A stretch of DNA of 64,000 nucleotides, taken from contig BOKW01000004.1 of assembly GCA_016861185.1 (NCBI GenBank), positions 310,001 through 374,000 of the forward strand. Reading direction: 5' to 3'. Position numbers and translations under genes: made by a program. The notes beneath the pieces are model-generated. The model was not told the origin of the DNA. It did not search any database and was given only the letters and a program-made list of their open reading frames with translations. Each line of letters begins with the position of its first letter. The stretch's first letter is position 1. Shown here piece after piece: positions 41,575 to 48,751 of this stretch. This DNA comes from Betaproteobacteria bacterium (GTDB lineage Bacteria > Pseudomonadota > Gammaproteobacteria > Burkholderiales > Burkholderiaceae_F).

Positions 41575-41881
41575 CGACGCAGGAACGACGATCCGCCCGG
41601 GGCAGTACAGCGAAGCCGACTAACGCGCCCAGCGGCGGAACCAAGACAGCGGCTGCGGCCCACACGTACCAGCGACGACCGACGAGCGACGCCCAACGCG
41701 CCATGCACAGGGCATTGGCCAGAAGAGCGAGCAACGTCCCAACCGACAGGATGGCAACCACCGGCGGCGTAGCCGGCGCAAGATGGAACGGGCCAAGCAA
41801 TGCGAGCGCGCCGACCAGGTAGGCGACGAACGTGCATGCGGCGGCGGCTTGCGTTCGCGGAAGTGACAAACCCTGCGCCAT
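41558..41881 (-). CDS. Small membrane protein (cassette gene)
   Basis: Protein of 107 aa with three hydrophobic segments (about 15-35, 40-62, 70-92). The ATG at 41881 lies 3 bases inside the cassette boundary (GTTAGGGCTCATG). The last codons run through the attC remnant. No family recognised. Confidence 0.65.
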   Translation of the reverse strand: MAQGLSLPRTQAAAACTFVAYLVGALALLGPFHLAPATPPVVAILSVGTLLALLANALCMARWASLVGRRWYVWAAAAVLVPPLGALVGFAVLPRADRRSCVGLTQS

Positions 41882-41884
41882 GAG

Positions 41885-41965
41885 CCCTAACGTTGAGTTG
41901 ACCGGCGAGCGCGGGCCGGCGCAGCCGGCTGACTGGTGGGCGTCCGGTCCAATGACGAGTTAGGC
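41885..41965 (-). other. attC site (268-aa membrane protein cassette)
   Basis: CCCTAAC (41885-41891) to GTTAGGC (41959-41965), 81 bases, with arms TTGACCGG / CCGGTCCAA and an inner CCGGC palindrome. The gene's stop codon is the TAA inside the core. Confidence 0.85.
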
Positions 41966-42766
41966 CTCATCGCGCCAAGGTGTGAGAAGCGCTCGTCGCG
42001 TGGCTGCGTTGACGAACAAGAACCAGATCGCGAGCACTGCGCTGTAGACAAGGACGGCTATGTAGACATACAGGCTTGCCTGATGCTCCGGCCTGACTGC
42101 CGAGACGTGGGCGAATAGCGGAGGAAGCAGCACAAGATCGTAGGCCAAGAAGCTCAAGAGCGGAGCACAGGCATTGGTCCAAACAGGCCGCCACAGCGGC
42201 AGCAAGAAGTACAGCGCGTCCCCCAGAAAGATCCAACCCACCAGGATGGCGGATCGAGGCTGCATCGGCCAGGGCATCACGTTCGGGACGCCGAGGACAA
42301 GAGCCGCGCCGACAGCCAGCAGCACCAACGCAAAGACGACGAACGATGCAAACACAACCTTTGGCATCCGTGGTGTGCTCGGCGCTGGCGCGCGGAGGAA
42401 CACGAAGAAAAGGGCGAGGTTGACCAAGGCGAAGGCGCCCAAGGCCGCCGAATGCGTCGGTGCAGGGGTCGGTGTCCCGTCCCCCAACGGCAGCGCGCCT
42501 GTCAGGAAGACGGCCATTGCGCCCGCTGAAACGAAGACGTTTACCGTTCCTGGAAGTGCGGCGTACCAGTGTCCAAAGGCACCGATCCACGCGATAGCGA
42601 TGGCCATCGAGGCGATGATGGACGCCACGAACCAATAAGTGAGGCGACCATCGGGCCACGGCCAAAGGAATGTGGCCCATTGCGTACGACTCCCAAGACC
42701 CACTGCGGCCACGCCCAGAAGAAGCGCGAGCAATGAGCTGACAGGCTGAAGTGGTTTCAGGAACAT
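41960..42766 (-). CDS. Multi-pass membrane protein, unknown (cassette gene)
   Basis: Protein of 268 aa with seven or so hydrophobic helices (for example LLALLLGVAAVGLG, YWFVASIIASMAIAIAWIGA, VVFASFVVFALVLLAVGAAL). No motif points to an enzyme or carrier. The stop codon TAA is part of the attC core, so the gene fills the cassette exactly. Confidence 0.75.
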   Translation of the reverse strand: MFLKPLQPVSSLLALLLGVAAVGLGSRTQWATFLWPWPDGRLTYWFVASIIASMAIAIAWIGAFGHWYAALPGTVNVFVSAGAMAVFLTGALPLGDGTPTPAPTHSAALGAFALVNLALFFVFLRAPAPSTPRMPKVVFASFVVFALVLLAVGAALVLGVPNVMPWPMQPRSAILVGWIFLGDALYFLLPLWRPVWTNACAPLLSFLAYDLVLLPPLFAHVSAVRPEHQASLYVYIAVLVYSAVLAIWFLFVNAATRRALLTPWRDEA

Positions 42767-42794
42767 GGGAAACGAGGTCAGCGCCGTGAATAAG

Positions 42795-42854
42795 GCCTAA
42801 CGTTTGAGTTCACCCGCAGGCAACAGCCGGCGAAGCGGACTGTTGAACGTCGGT
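42795..42854 (-). other. attC site interrupted by an IS (left part)
   Basis: GCCTAACGTTTGAGTTCA starts a normal attC; arms GTTCA...CCGC and GCGG...TGAAC are still here, ending near CGTCGG. Its right core GTTGGGC now lies at 44417-44423, beyond the IS. Joining the two gives a site of about 66 bases for the 139-aa cassette. Confidence 0.75.
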
Positions 42855-42964
42855 TGCAACGAATACGAGGGACTTCCCCGTCCCCAAGCGACGTCGAAGT
42901 CGCACGGCATCGAAGTGCCACGATTGAGATTCGTCATCATCAATCCGAAGCGGGAGGGGAAGTT

Positions 42965-44044
42965 ATGGAAGAGATTACTACCGTCGGCATCGATCTGGCC
43001 AAGGAAGTCTTTGCGATCTGCGTGCTCGATGCGCGCGGTGCCGTCCTCGAGCGCAAAGTCTTTCATCGTGCCGCTTTCGAGCGCTGGGCCGCCACGTTGC
43101 CGATCTGCACCGTGGCCATGGAAGCCTGCGGCAGCGCGCATCACTGGGGCCGGTACTTCGCTGCGCGCGGCCACACCGTGCGGCTGATGGCCGCCGAGTT
43201 CGTGACTGCATTTCGCCAGGGCGGCAAGAACGATGGCAACGATGCGCTGGCCATCGCCGTGGCGGCGCGCCAGCCCACCATGCGCTTTGTGACGATCAAG
43301 ACCGTCGAGCAGCAGGCCATCCTGTCGTGGCACCGGGCGCGCGCCGGTTTCATCGACGAGCGCACCGCACTGATCAACCGCCTGCGCGGGCTGCTGGCCG
43401 AGTTCGGCATCGTGATCCCGCGCAGCAGCGATCGCCTGCTCAGGGCGCTGCCGTTGCTGGCGGAGGATGCGCACGTGCCGGTGCCACTGCGGCCACTGTT
43501 GCTGGAAGCGCGCACACAGTTCGAGGCGTTGGCCGCGCGCATCGAGCGCTGCGATGTCGAGATCGGAGTGCACGTGCGCGCTGACGCCGCCGCGCAGCGT
43601 GCGCGCGAGGTGCCAAGCGTCGGTGTGCTCACTGCCAGCGCGTTCGCCGCAACCGTACCCGATCCGACGTTGTTCCGTCATGGCCGCCAGCTCGGTGCCT
43701 GGCTGGGGCTGACCCCGCGCCAAGCGAGCTCCGGCGGCAAGACACGCTTGGGCGAGGCCAGCCGGCGCGGCGATGCCTACCTGCGCACGCTCCTGGTTCA
43801 GGGCGCGCGCAGCGCGTTGCAGGTGGCGCTGAAGACGCCGCCTGGGAAGGCCACGGCCTTGCAGCGCTGGATCGCGGCGCTGTATGCGCGCCGCGGCTAT
43901 CACAAGACGCTCGTGGCCATCGCCAACAAGCACGCTCGCATCCTGTGGGCCATGCAGGTGCGCAACCGTCACTTCGATCCGCACGCCGCGCAACGGCATC
44001 CGCGCGCCGCAGCGTTGACCGCGCCGATGCCCGCTGCGGGCTGA
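42965..44044 (+). CDS. IS110/IS1111-family DEDD transposase
   Basis: Protein of 359 aa, GGGAGGGG before the ATG. DEDD catalytic residues appear in GIDLAKEVF, AMEACGSAHHWGR and GKNDGNDALAIA. The C-terminal Transposase_20 domain has VPSVGVLTASAFAA and LGLTPRQASSGGKTRLGEAS, with the catalytic Ser in the SSGGK region. Intact. The enzyme inserts circular IS copies at attC, guided by a small RNA from the element. Confidence 0.93.
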   Translation: MEEITTVGIDLAKEVFAICVLDARGAVLERKVFHRAAFERWAATLPICTVAMEACGSAHHWGRYFAARGHTVRLMAAEFVTAFRQGGKNDGNDALAIAVAARQPTMRFVTIKTVEQQAILSWHRARAGFIDERTALINRLRGLLAEFGIVIPRSSDRLLRALPLLAEDAHVPVPLRPLLLEARTQFEALAARIERCDVEIGVHVRADAAAQRAREVPSVGVLTASAFAATVPDPTLFRHGRQLGAWLGLTPRQASSGGKTRLGEASRRGDAYLRTLLVQGARSALQVALKTPPGKATALQRWIAALYARRGYHKTLVAIANKHARILWAMQVRNRHFDPHAAQRHPRAAALTAPMPAAG

Positions 44045-44396
44045 CAAGCCTTCGCCGCTGCGCTTCGCATAGCTCACAGAGGTCAGACCGAACGCGGGAA
44101 CACCCCGGCTAACCCGTTGGCCCGCACCCAGGGGGCTGCGCCCGATCAGCGCACCGCCGCGCGGCCGGCAACGGATTGGGATCCCGCGTGCGACTCGTAT
44201 GGTGGCCCGCGTCCGACATCGCCACGCCGATGCGGATGCAACAAGGCCGGTTGCAGAGATGCAGTCCGCTTCTGACGATCTGACGGGTGCAGCGCGCAAC
44301 TCCCGATGAACGAATCAGCACCAACAGCCACCGGTCCTCCAAAAAACTCAGCGCCCGCTCGCGCGCGCGTCGGATCACTTCGACGCTTGACTCGCA
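44045..44396 (+). ncRNA. Non-coding IS end, candidate guide (seek/bridge) RNA region
   Basis: In IS1111-group elements the guide RNA comes from the region after the transposase. Here 350 bases without a gene lie between the stop and the right inverted repeat, with several GC-rich hairpins. The RNA itself cannot be delimited from sequence alone. Confidence 0.45.
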
Positions 44397-44434
44397 GGGG
44401 AAGTCCTTGCAGACGGGTTGGGCGTCATTCGCAC

Positions 44435-44854
44435 CTAGACACACCATGCGGCGGTGACCTCTGGCAGCGCCAAGATGTGCAGGAGGTCGTTCATTGATAT
44501 GAGCGCGAAGTGAACTCGGCGCTCGGCTGCCGCGGGATTGTGCGAGACGTGTTCTTCCAGCCACGAAGAAGAGGACACCTGTAGAAGCGGGAAGGTCCAG
44601 TTGGACCACTGCGGGGTGGAGAACTTAGGCAAGTGATTTGGCAACGGGACGATCCCGAAAGACTCGGACTCGAAGCGAGCTGCGATGACACCGGAGAAGA
44701 GCAGTAGAAGGTCATGAGGAACGCCACCAATCACTTCCGAAAAGGCGAGCCGGGCACGCAGACGATCCGGTGACTCGTAGGAGAAGGAGACGCTCCCACA
44801 TGGGGCGATGAGCCCGGGCAATGGCTCCCACGGTACGCACAGTTCGTTGCTCAT
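44435..44854 (-). CDS. Hypothetical cassette protein (139 aa)
   Basis: ATG 44854 lies 3 bases after the core GTTGGGC; no ribosome-binding site is visible. Soluble, mixed alpha/beta, Trp-rich (PWEPLPG, PQWSNWTFPLL, ITAAWCV-like end). Might be immunity-protein-like, but I do not recognise the family. Its attC was split by the IS. Confidence 0.65.
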   Translation of the reverse strand: MSNELCVPWEPLPGLIAPCGSVSFSYESPDRLRARLAFSEVIGGVPHDLLLLFSGVIAARFESESFGIVPLPNHLPKFSTPQWSNWTFPLLQVSSSSWLEEHVSHNPAAAERRVHFALISMNDLLHILALPEVTAAWCV

Positions 44855-44857
44855 GAC

Positions 44858-44935
44858 GCCCAACGTCGCCCATCAGCGGCCCGCGCAGGCGGGCGAAGCC
44901 CGCCGGAGCGGGTCCGCTGCATGGGCTGGTTCGGC
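44858..44935 (-). other. attC site (three-gene cassette)
   Basis: GCCCAAC (44858-44864) to GTTCGGC (44929-44935), 78 bases. Arms GCCCATCAGCGG / CCGCTGCATGGGC and inner GGCGGGC/GCCCGCC. Confidence 0.88.
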
Positions 44936-44939
44936 GTCG

Positions 44940-45755
44940 TCACTTTATGCGCTCGAAGACATGTCGCCGGAGCTTCTCGGCAAACTGCTGGACGTCAAGT
45001 GCCCCTGGCTGGAACATCCCAGGATGAGCGGCACTGTTGCGTGTCCCGAGAAGGCGATCTAGTTCTTCAAATGTCTGCAGATCAAGACCCCATAGCTCCA
45101 CGCCCACGGCAATGATGTCAAAGTCACGTGCTCGCTGCAGTTCCGCGAGGCTTTGAACAGCAAGCCCTTTCGTGATTCGGTTGTAAGGGGCACCCTTCTT
45201 GCCGCTCGCCGCAGAGGCCGCGGAGTTGAATGCAGCAAAGCCCAATGACTGGATGCTCGTGTGAAGGCGTGCGATCGCGGCCGCCCACAGCAGCACTATT
45301 GCCGCTCGATGGCAGTGGACTGATGAGCAACGAGCCGCTTCCTCGATGTAGGGGGTCTCTTCGGGGCGTAGCAAATCTGCTAGCGCCGAAGAGATCCGGC
45401 GAGCCGCGACTTGTCCTGGACTCCCTTCGAATCGGATAAAGGGGATTACAACCGCGTCCAGGAATCCCTCTACAAATGGTCGGAGGCGTTGGCGATAGGC
45501 TGATGCACGGGACCGTTGTTTTGTCGAAGTGAGAACGCCACCCATCGCAGCATCGTATTGCTCTAGCGATGGCAAATAGCCATCGGCAGCGGACTTAAGC
45601 TGCGGGGATATACGCAGCCACTCTTTCGCAACGGCCGCTAGGCCCGCAATCGTGTCCGCACGCGTGACCTCAGCCCCCTTTAGCTTCCCCAGGCCAAGAT
45701 CCAGGCTCTTGATGCGATCATGGAACGCTTCCAACTCCTCACTGGTCGGAATCAT
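44940..45755 (-). CDS. Cassette protein with a HEPN-like RNxxxH motif (third gene of a three-gene cassette)
   Basis: Protein of 271 aa, start ATG 45755 overlapping the previous gene by 17 bases. All-helical prediction. The C-terminal part contains LLGTRNSAAHPGMF; Arg239-Asn...His244 fits the R-x4-6-H active site of HEPN RNases, and the preceding helix (CHRAAIVLLWAAAIARLH) fits a HEPN core. HEPN proteins serve in toxin-antitoxin and anti-phage systems. The family is not otherwise recognised, so the assignment is tentative. Confidence 0.6.
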   Translation of the reverse strand: MIPTSEELEAFHDRIKSLDLGLGKLKGAEVTRADTIAGLAAVAKEWLRISPQLKSAADGYLPSLEQYDAAMGGVLTSTKQRSRASAYRQRLRPFVEGFLDAVVIPFIRFEGSPGQVAARRISSALADLLRPEETPYIEEAARCSSVHCHRAAIVLLWAAAIARLHTSIQSLGFAAFNSAASAASGKKGAPYNRITKGLAVQSLAELQRARDFDIIAVGVELWGLDLQTFEELDRLLGTRNSAAHPGMFQPGALDVQQFAEKLRRHVFERIK

Positions 45756-46365
45756 TCTGTGGTGTCCCTCCGGCCATTGAGGAAACAAGGGTTTCTGCAG
45801 CAGAGACGCCTGCGGAACTAAGCGTGATTCCTTCCGCGGACGAGGCTGTCTTGAAATAACCTCCTTTACTTAAGAAGTTGCCAGTGTTTGCCCGGTCATA
45901 ACACGACTGGTCGACGCACATCGCACGAAACTCTTTCCAATCCGCAGTCCACGCCCCCGTCGCTAGGTAGGACTTGAACGCAAGAAGAAGAGCAACATTC
46001 CTGGTCTTGGTTGCCTTGTTCTCCCCAGGTACCGCGACACCGTGAAACGTGAAGGGATCCTGCTGGAAATCGAAAAGCCCGGCTAGACGCTCCGCCTTTA
46101 CCTTCAGGCGTGCTACGGCTGTATTAAACCGACCACGGATTATCTCTGGTACTGAGACAGAACCAGCCGGTGCGGCAGCTGGCTCCCGATCTGCCGAAAC
46201 GTCCGCCTTTTCTGTTTGAGCATGACTCCTCAAGGGTTTCGTCCTGGCATTGATATAGGCGTTGAGCAGAATCTCAAAGCATTTCTCCTGAAGCGTTGGC
46301 GGGCATTTCGCAACTAACGCGAGAATGCGTTCAAGTGCTCCATCCACATCTTCGAACATCTCCAC
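45739..46365 (-). CDS. Cassette protein, possible winged-helix C-terminus (second gene of a three-gene cassette)
   Basis: Protein of 208 aa. GTG 46365 follows GGGAGG closely; an ATG two codons on is an alternative. N-terminal helices, a variable Ala/Pro linker (about 60-75), then a compact domain (TRNVALLLAFKSYLATGAWT ... SSAEGITLSSAGVSAAETLV) that looks like a winged helix. Function unknown; coupled to the HEPN-like gene. Confidence 0.6.
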   Translation of the reverse strand: MEMFEDVDGALERILALVAKCPPTLQEKCFEILLNAYINARTKPLRSHAQTEKADVSADREPAAAPAGSVSVPEIIRGRFNTAVARLKVKAERLAGLFDFQQDPFTFHGVAVPGENKATKTRNVALLLAFKSYLATGAWTADWKEFRAMCVDQSCYDRANTGNFLSKGGYFKTASSAEGITLSSAGVSAAETLVSSMAGGTPQNDSDQ

Positions 46366-46400
46366 TAGCCTCCCTTAGCGATAATGTTTAACTCGGCGGA

Positions 46401-46967
46401 TCAAAAGAGGATGGCCTCGAGCGCTTTCTTCAGGGCCGCGCGGAAAACTTCAAGAGTGACCAGACTCGCACCGCTCTTGATCCACTTCAACGAGCGTAGG
46501 CCCATCGACATCTGATTCACGTCGTTCTTGATGTAGCGCTCGATTACGCCGTAGAGCTCATGAAACCCATGCACCAGATCTGCGTTGTCAAGTTGAGCGA
46601 TCGCAACGTCTTCGATCGAATTCTTCTTGAATCGGAAGAAGACCACGCAGGGTGGTGCGGCTCTATCGTTGACCCCGAGTTTGGAGAGAAAGACGGTATT
46701 GAACTTGGCGACGACATCCCGTCGCCCGGTGTGCAAGTAGAAGACGCTGAGGTCATGGCCGGCTAGGCGATCCAGTTGCGTAAAGACTCCCTGGTTCTTC
46801 AGGATGCGCCGAAGATCTTGATCCACGAAATCATAGAAGATGAACGCGAAAGCTTTCGCTCTGTTGGTCTGGAGATGCTCCTTACAGATGGCGTCGAATC
46901 GATCGAGGAATGTGTCGAGGCCATGGCCGATGCCTCGGCCTTCACCCTGCTCGTAGATTGGGATCAT
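46401..46967 (-). CDS. Cassette protein, unknown (first gene of a three-gene cassette)
   Basis: Protein of 188 aa, ATG 46967, 9 bases after the attC core GTTCGGC. Alpha/beta N-terminal two-thirds (AFAFIFYDFVDQDLRRIL; LSVFYLHTGRRDVVAKF; PPCVVFFRFKKNSIEDV), then an amphipathic C-terminus ending in a short hydrophobic stretch. No family recognised. 35 bases separate it from the next gene. Confidence 0.6.
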   Translation of the reverse strand: MIPIYEQGEGRGIGHGLDTFLDRFDAICKEHLQTNRAKAFAFIFYDFVDQDLRRILKNQGVFTQLDRLAGHDLSVFYLHTGRRDVVAKFNTVFLSKLGVNDRAAPPCVVFFRFKKNSIEDVAIAQLDNADLVHGFHELYGVIERYIKNDVNQMSMGLRSLKWIKSGASLVTLEVFRAALKKALEAILF

Positions 46968-46976
46968 CTGATTGAC

Positions 46977-47045
46977 GCCGAACGTTTGAGTTCAGGGGCC
47001 TTGCGCGGCTTTATGCGCAAGGTCCCCTGCAACGAAGGGTTGGGC
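46977..47045 (-). other. attC site
   Basis: GCCGAAC (46977-46983) to GTTGGGC (47039-47045), 69 bases, with the strong stem AGGGGCCTTGCGC / GCGCAAGGTCCCCT. Confidence 0.88.
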
Positions 47046-47095
47046 GTCATAGGTTCACCGAGCAAGTGCAACCAAGCCTCCATAAAGTTTGGCAT

Positions 47096-47473
47096 CTATA
47101 TTGCAAAGAACACTCCAACCAGATCACCTCGCACGCCGATTGAGACTAGGCCGCTTCCATCACTTGATGGCTGGCCTAAGCCAAATTCATTCGTTGTTGG
47201 GTCATACCACTCAACATAACCATCGGATTCCGCAACCACCCAATATTCTGCGTTGGCCGACACCTGATTTGTGATTTGTTCGTAAGTCTCGGCAAGGGCG
47301 AATGATTCCAATCGCGGTGGCACGAGAGACTGCTTTAGCAACTCGACGTGCGCAGCGACCTTCTCGGTAGACCATGGAACTCCGACCGTTGAACCAGGCG
47401 CGGGCGGCTCGTACCGGTACTTGTTTATCTCCACCGTTACGATGGCAGCAATGTCGGCTGAGGAAAGGCTCAT
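47096..47473 (-). CDS. Hypothetical cassette protein (125 aa)
   Basis: ATG 47473 lies 3 bases after the core GTTGGGC with the same junction (GTTGGGCGTCATGAG) as the 139-aa gene. Soluble, alpha plus beta; middle part ESFALAETYEQITNQVSANA, C-terminal hydrophobic strand. SMI1/immunity-like folds are possible. Low GC compared with the core genome. Confidence 0.65.
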   Translation of the reverse strand: MSLSSADIAAIVTVEINKYRYEPPAPGSTVGVPWSTEKVAAHVELLKQSLVPPRLESFALAETYEQITNQVSANAEYWVVAESDGYVEWYDPTTNEFGLGQPSSDGSGLVSIGVRGDLVGVFFAI

Positions 47474-47476
47474 GAC

Positions 47477-47566
47477 GCCCAACGTTCACGCCCAGCCGCG
47501 CGCGACTGCGGTGGCTGCCCCGGGTACGATGCTCCCCGCGCGTCGGGCTGGGGCGTGGTGTTAGGC
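47477..47566 (-). other. attC site
   Basis: GCCCAAC (47477-47483) to GTTAGGC (47560-47566), 90 bases, with arms CACGCCCAGCC / GGGCTGGGGCGTG. Confidence 0.88.
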
Positions 47567-47573
47567 CACATTG

Positions 47574-48020
47574 TCACTTCTTGCGCTCGCTCAAGACTTG
47601 GTTCGACGCGATATGTTTTCCGACTGCATCAACCACCAGCTTCAGCACGTCCTCGGCGGACGAGTACTCGTGATGTTCATCGAAGTTTTCAGAGGAGAAC
47701 AAGTAATACCGATGTTCTTCGACCTGGAACTTCGAGTTGCCGAGGTTTGTAGAGATTGAAAGGGAAGTACGCGACGCAGATGCGTCCAAGTCGATTGTTG
47801 CCATGTGACCATGTGGTGCGGGGGAAATCTTCAGGCCTTTGACCTCACCAGCCTCGGCCTTCAAGGCATTTAGCGACGCGATGATTGGCTCCATCATTCT
47901 GATTCGACCAGCGATATCCGCGTCGCTCTTATCGTAGAACTGGTGTAGGCGTGCTTTTTCGGCGGACACGACTTCCTCTAGAGCTGCACGAAGGTGTCTG
48001 CGAATCGCGTCATCTGACAT
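47574..48020 (-). CDS. Hypothetical cassette protein (148 aa)
   Basis: ATG 48020 with GGAGG. N-terminal helices (RHLRAALEEVVSAEKARLHQ), then a beta-sheet region with a Tyr-rich strand (EEHRYYLFSSENFDEHHEYS). No family recognised. Its own ribosome-binding site sets it apart from the leader-less neighbours. Confidence 0.68.
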   Translation of the reverse strand: MSDDAIRRHLRAALEEVVSAEKARLHQFYDKSDADIAGRIRMMEPIIASLNALKAEAGEVKGLKISPAPHGHMATIDLDASASRTSLSISTNLGNSKFQVEEHRYYLFSSENFDEHHEYSSAEDVLKLVVDAVGKHIASNQVLSERKK

Positions 48021-48045
48021 CTGACCCTCCGGGTACCTGCCTGTG

Positions 48046-48114
48046 GCCTAACGTTCGACATGAGCGGCGGCTGGCGGCTTGCCGACAGCCGTCCGCTCGA
48101 TGGAGGGGTTAGGC
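48046..48114 (-). other. attC site (first cassette)
   Basis: GCCTAAC (48046-48052) to GTTAGGC (48108-48114), 69 bases, perfect cores and arms GAGCGG...GGCTG / CAGCC...CCGCTC. The GNAT reading frame runs through it. Confidence 0.92.
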
Positions 48115-48602
48115 CCCGTCGCAGCCAAGTGGAGGCTCATGTAGCGTACCCACCCAATGCGACCTTGGACCCGAACACCCTGATCTTTCCAGCCTGCCCT
48201 TAAATAGGACCGGATGGCAGCTTCGTTCTCCTCGTCCACGGACAGCGACACAGTACGCATTGCGGGCCAGTACTGCTCAACCCAACGAGGCAGCGCAAGA
48301 AGCGCCTGCCTGCCGTAGCCACGACCTTGATACTGCTCGCCAATGCGCAAGGCACTGATGACCACCGAATGGGGAGAGGACCACTGCGGCGCCTTACTGC
48401 CGCACTTGAGCAGCAGGAAGCCGACTACTGCTTGACCATAAACGATTGCGAGGCCAACCAACTCGTTCGTTGATCCTTCGCACTGTGCGAGCGACGACTC
48501 GATGGAACCAGCGTATTCGACCTGCCGCTCGCTGACACGCAGAGAGCGGACTTCGGCCTTGGCTTGCTCCGACAACTCTGCCCAAGCGACGAGATGGATC
48601 AT
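48048..48602 (-). CDS. GNAT-family acetyltransferase with attC-encoded tail (first cassette)
   Basis: Protein of 184 aa. GNAT core with acetyl-CoA loop RIGEQYQGRGYGRQALLALP and SLSVDEENEAAIRSYLRAGW. The last 22 residues (PNPSIERTAVGKPPAAAHVE plus R) are encoded by the attC site itself and stop in its far core. ATG 48602 is 5 bases inside the boundary. As the first cassette it is best placed for expression. Confidence 0.88.
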   Translation of the reverse strand: MIHLVAWAELSEQAKAEVRSLRVSERQVEYAGSIESSLAQCEGSTNELVGLAIVYGQAVVGFLLLKCGSKAPQWSSPHSVVISALRIGEQYQGRGYGRQALLALPRWVEQYWPAMRTVSLSVDEENEAAIRSYLRAGWKDQGVRVQGRIGWVRYMSLHLAATGPNPSIERTAVGKPPAAAHVER

Positions 48603-48607
48603 GAGGG

Positions 48608-48690
48608 GCCTAACGTAATTTCAACGCTACCGCCGCTACCGAATAACCTCGGCCGGTAGCGGTTAACCTGACTGGCCGGGGGCGTGCATT
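48608..48690 (-). other. attI recombination site region
   Basis: GCCTAAC at 48608-48614 (GTTAGGC in cassette orientation) is the junction of attI with the first cassette. Up to the integrase promoter the region is non-coding and contains near-direct repeats GGTAGCGG, possible extra integrase binding sites. No convincing cassette promoter is visible here. Confidence 0.75.
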
Positions 48691-48703
48691 GCCGCGCCGC
48701 GTC

Positions 48704-48739
48704 TTGCATTGCGGGCGGTTACTGTATAAATTACCAGTA
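48704..48739 (+). promoter_or_regulatory. intI promoter with overlapping LexA box
   Basis: TACTGTATAAATTACCAGTA (48720-48739) keeps CTG-N10-CAG and matches 16 of 20 positions of the E. coli LexA consensus as I know it. A -35-like TTGCAT (48704-48709) and -10 TATAAA (48725-48730), 15 bases apart, place LexA over the -10. SOS control is known for other integron integrases. Confidence 0.78.
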
Positions 48740-48751
48740 CTAACAAGAAGC

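Larger units (their letters stand above)
42855..44416 (+). mobile_element. IS1111-group IS110 element inserted in attC
   Basis: About 1.56 kb. Subterminal inverted repeats GGACTTCCCC (42870-42879) and GGGGAAGTCC (44397-44406) lie 10-16 bases from the ends, as in IS1111. The element is at the core of an attC site and its transposase is opposite to the cassettes, both hallmarks of the IS1111-attC group. No target duplication is evident. Ends are known to within a few bases. Confidence 0.8.
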
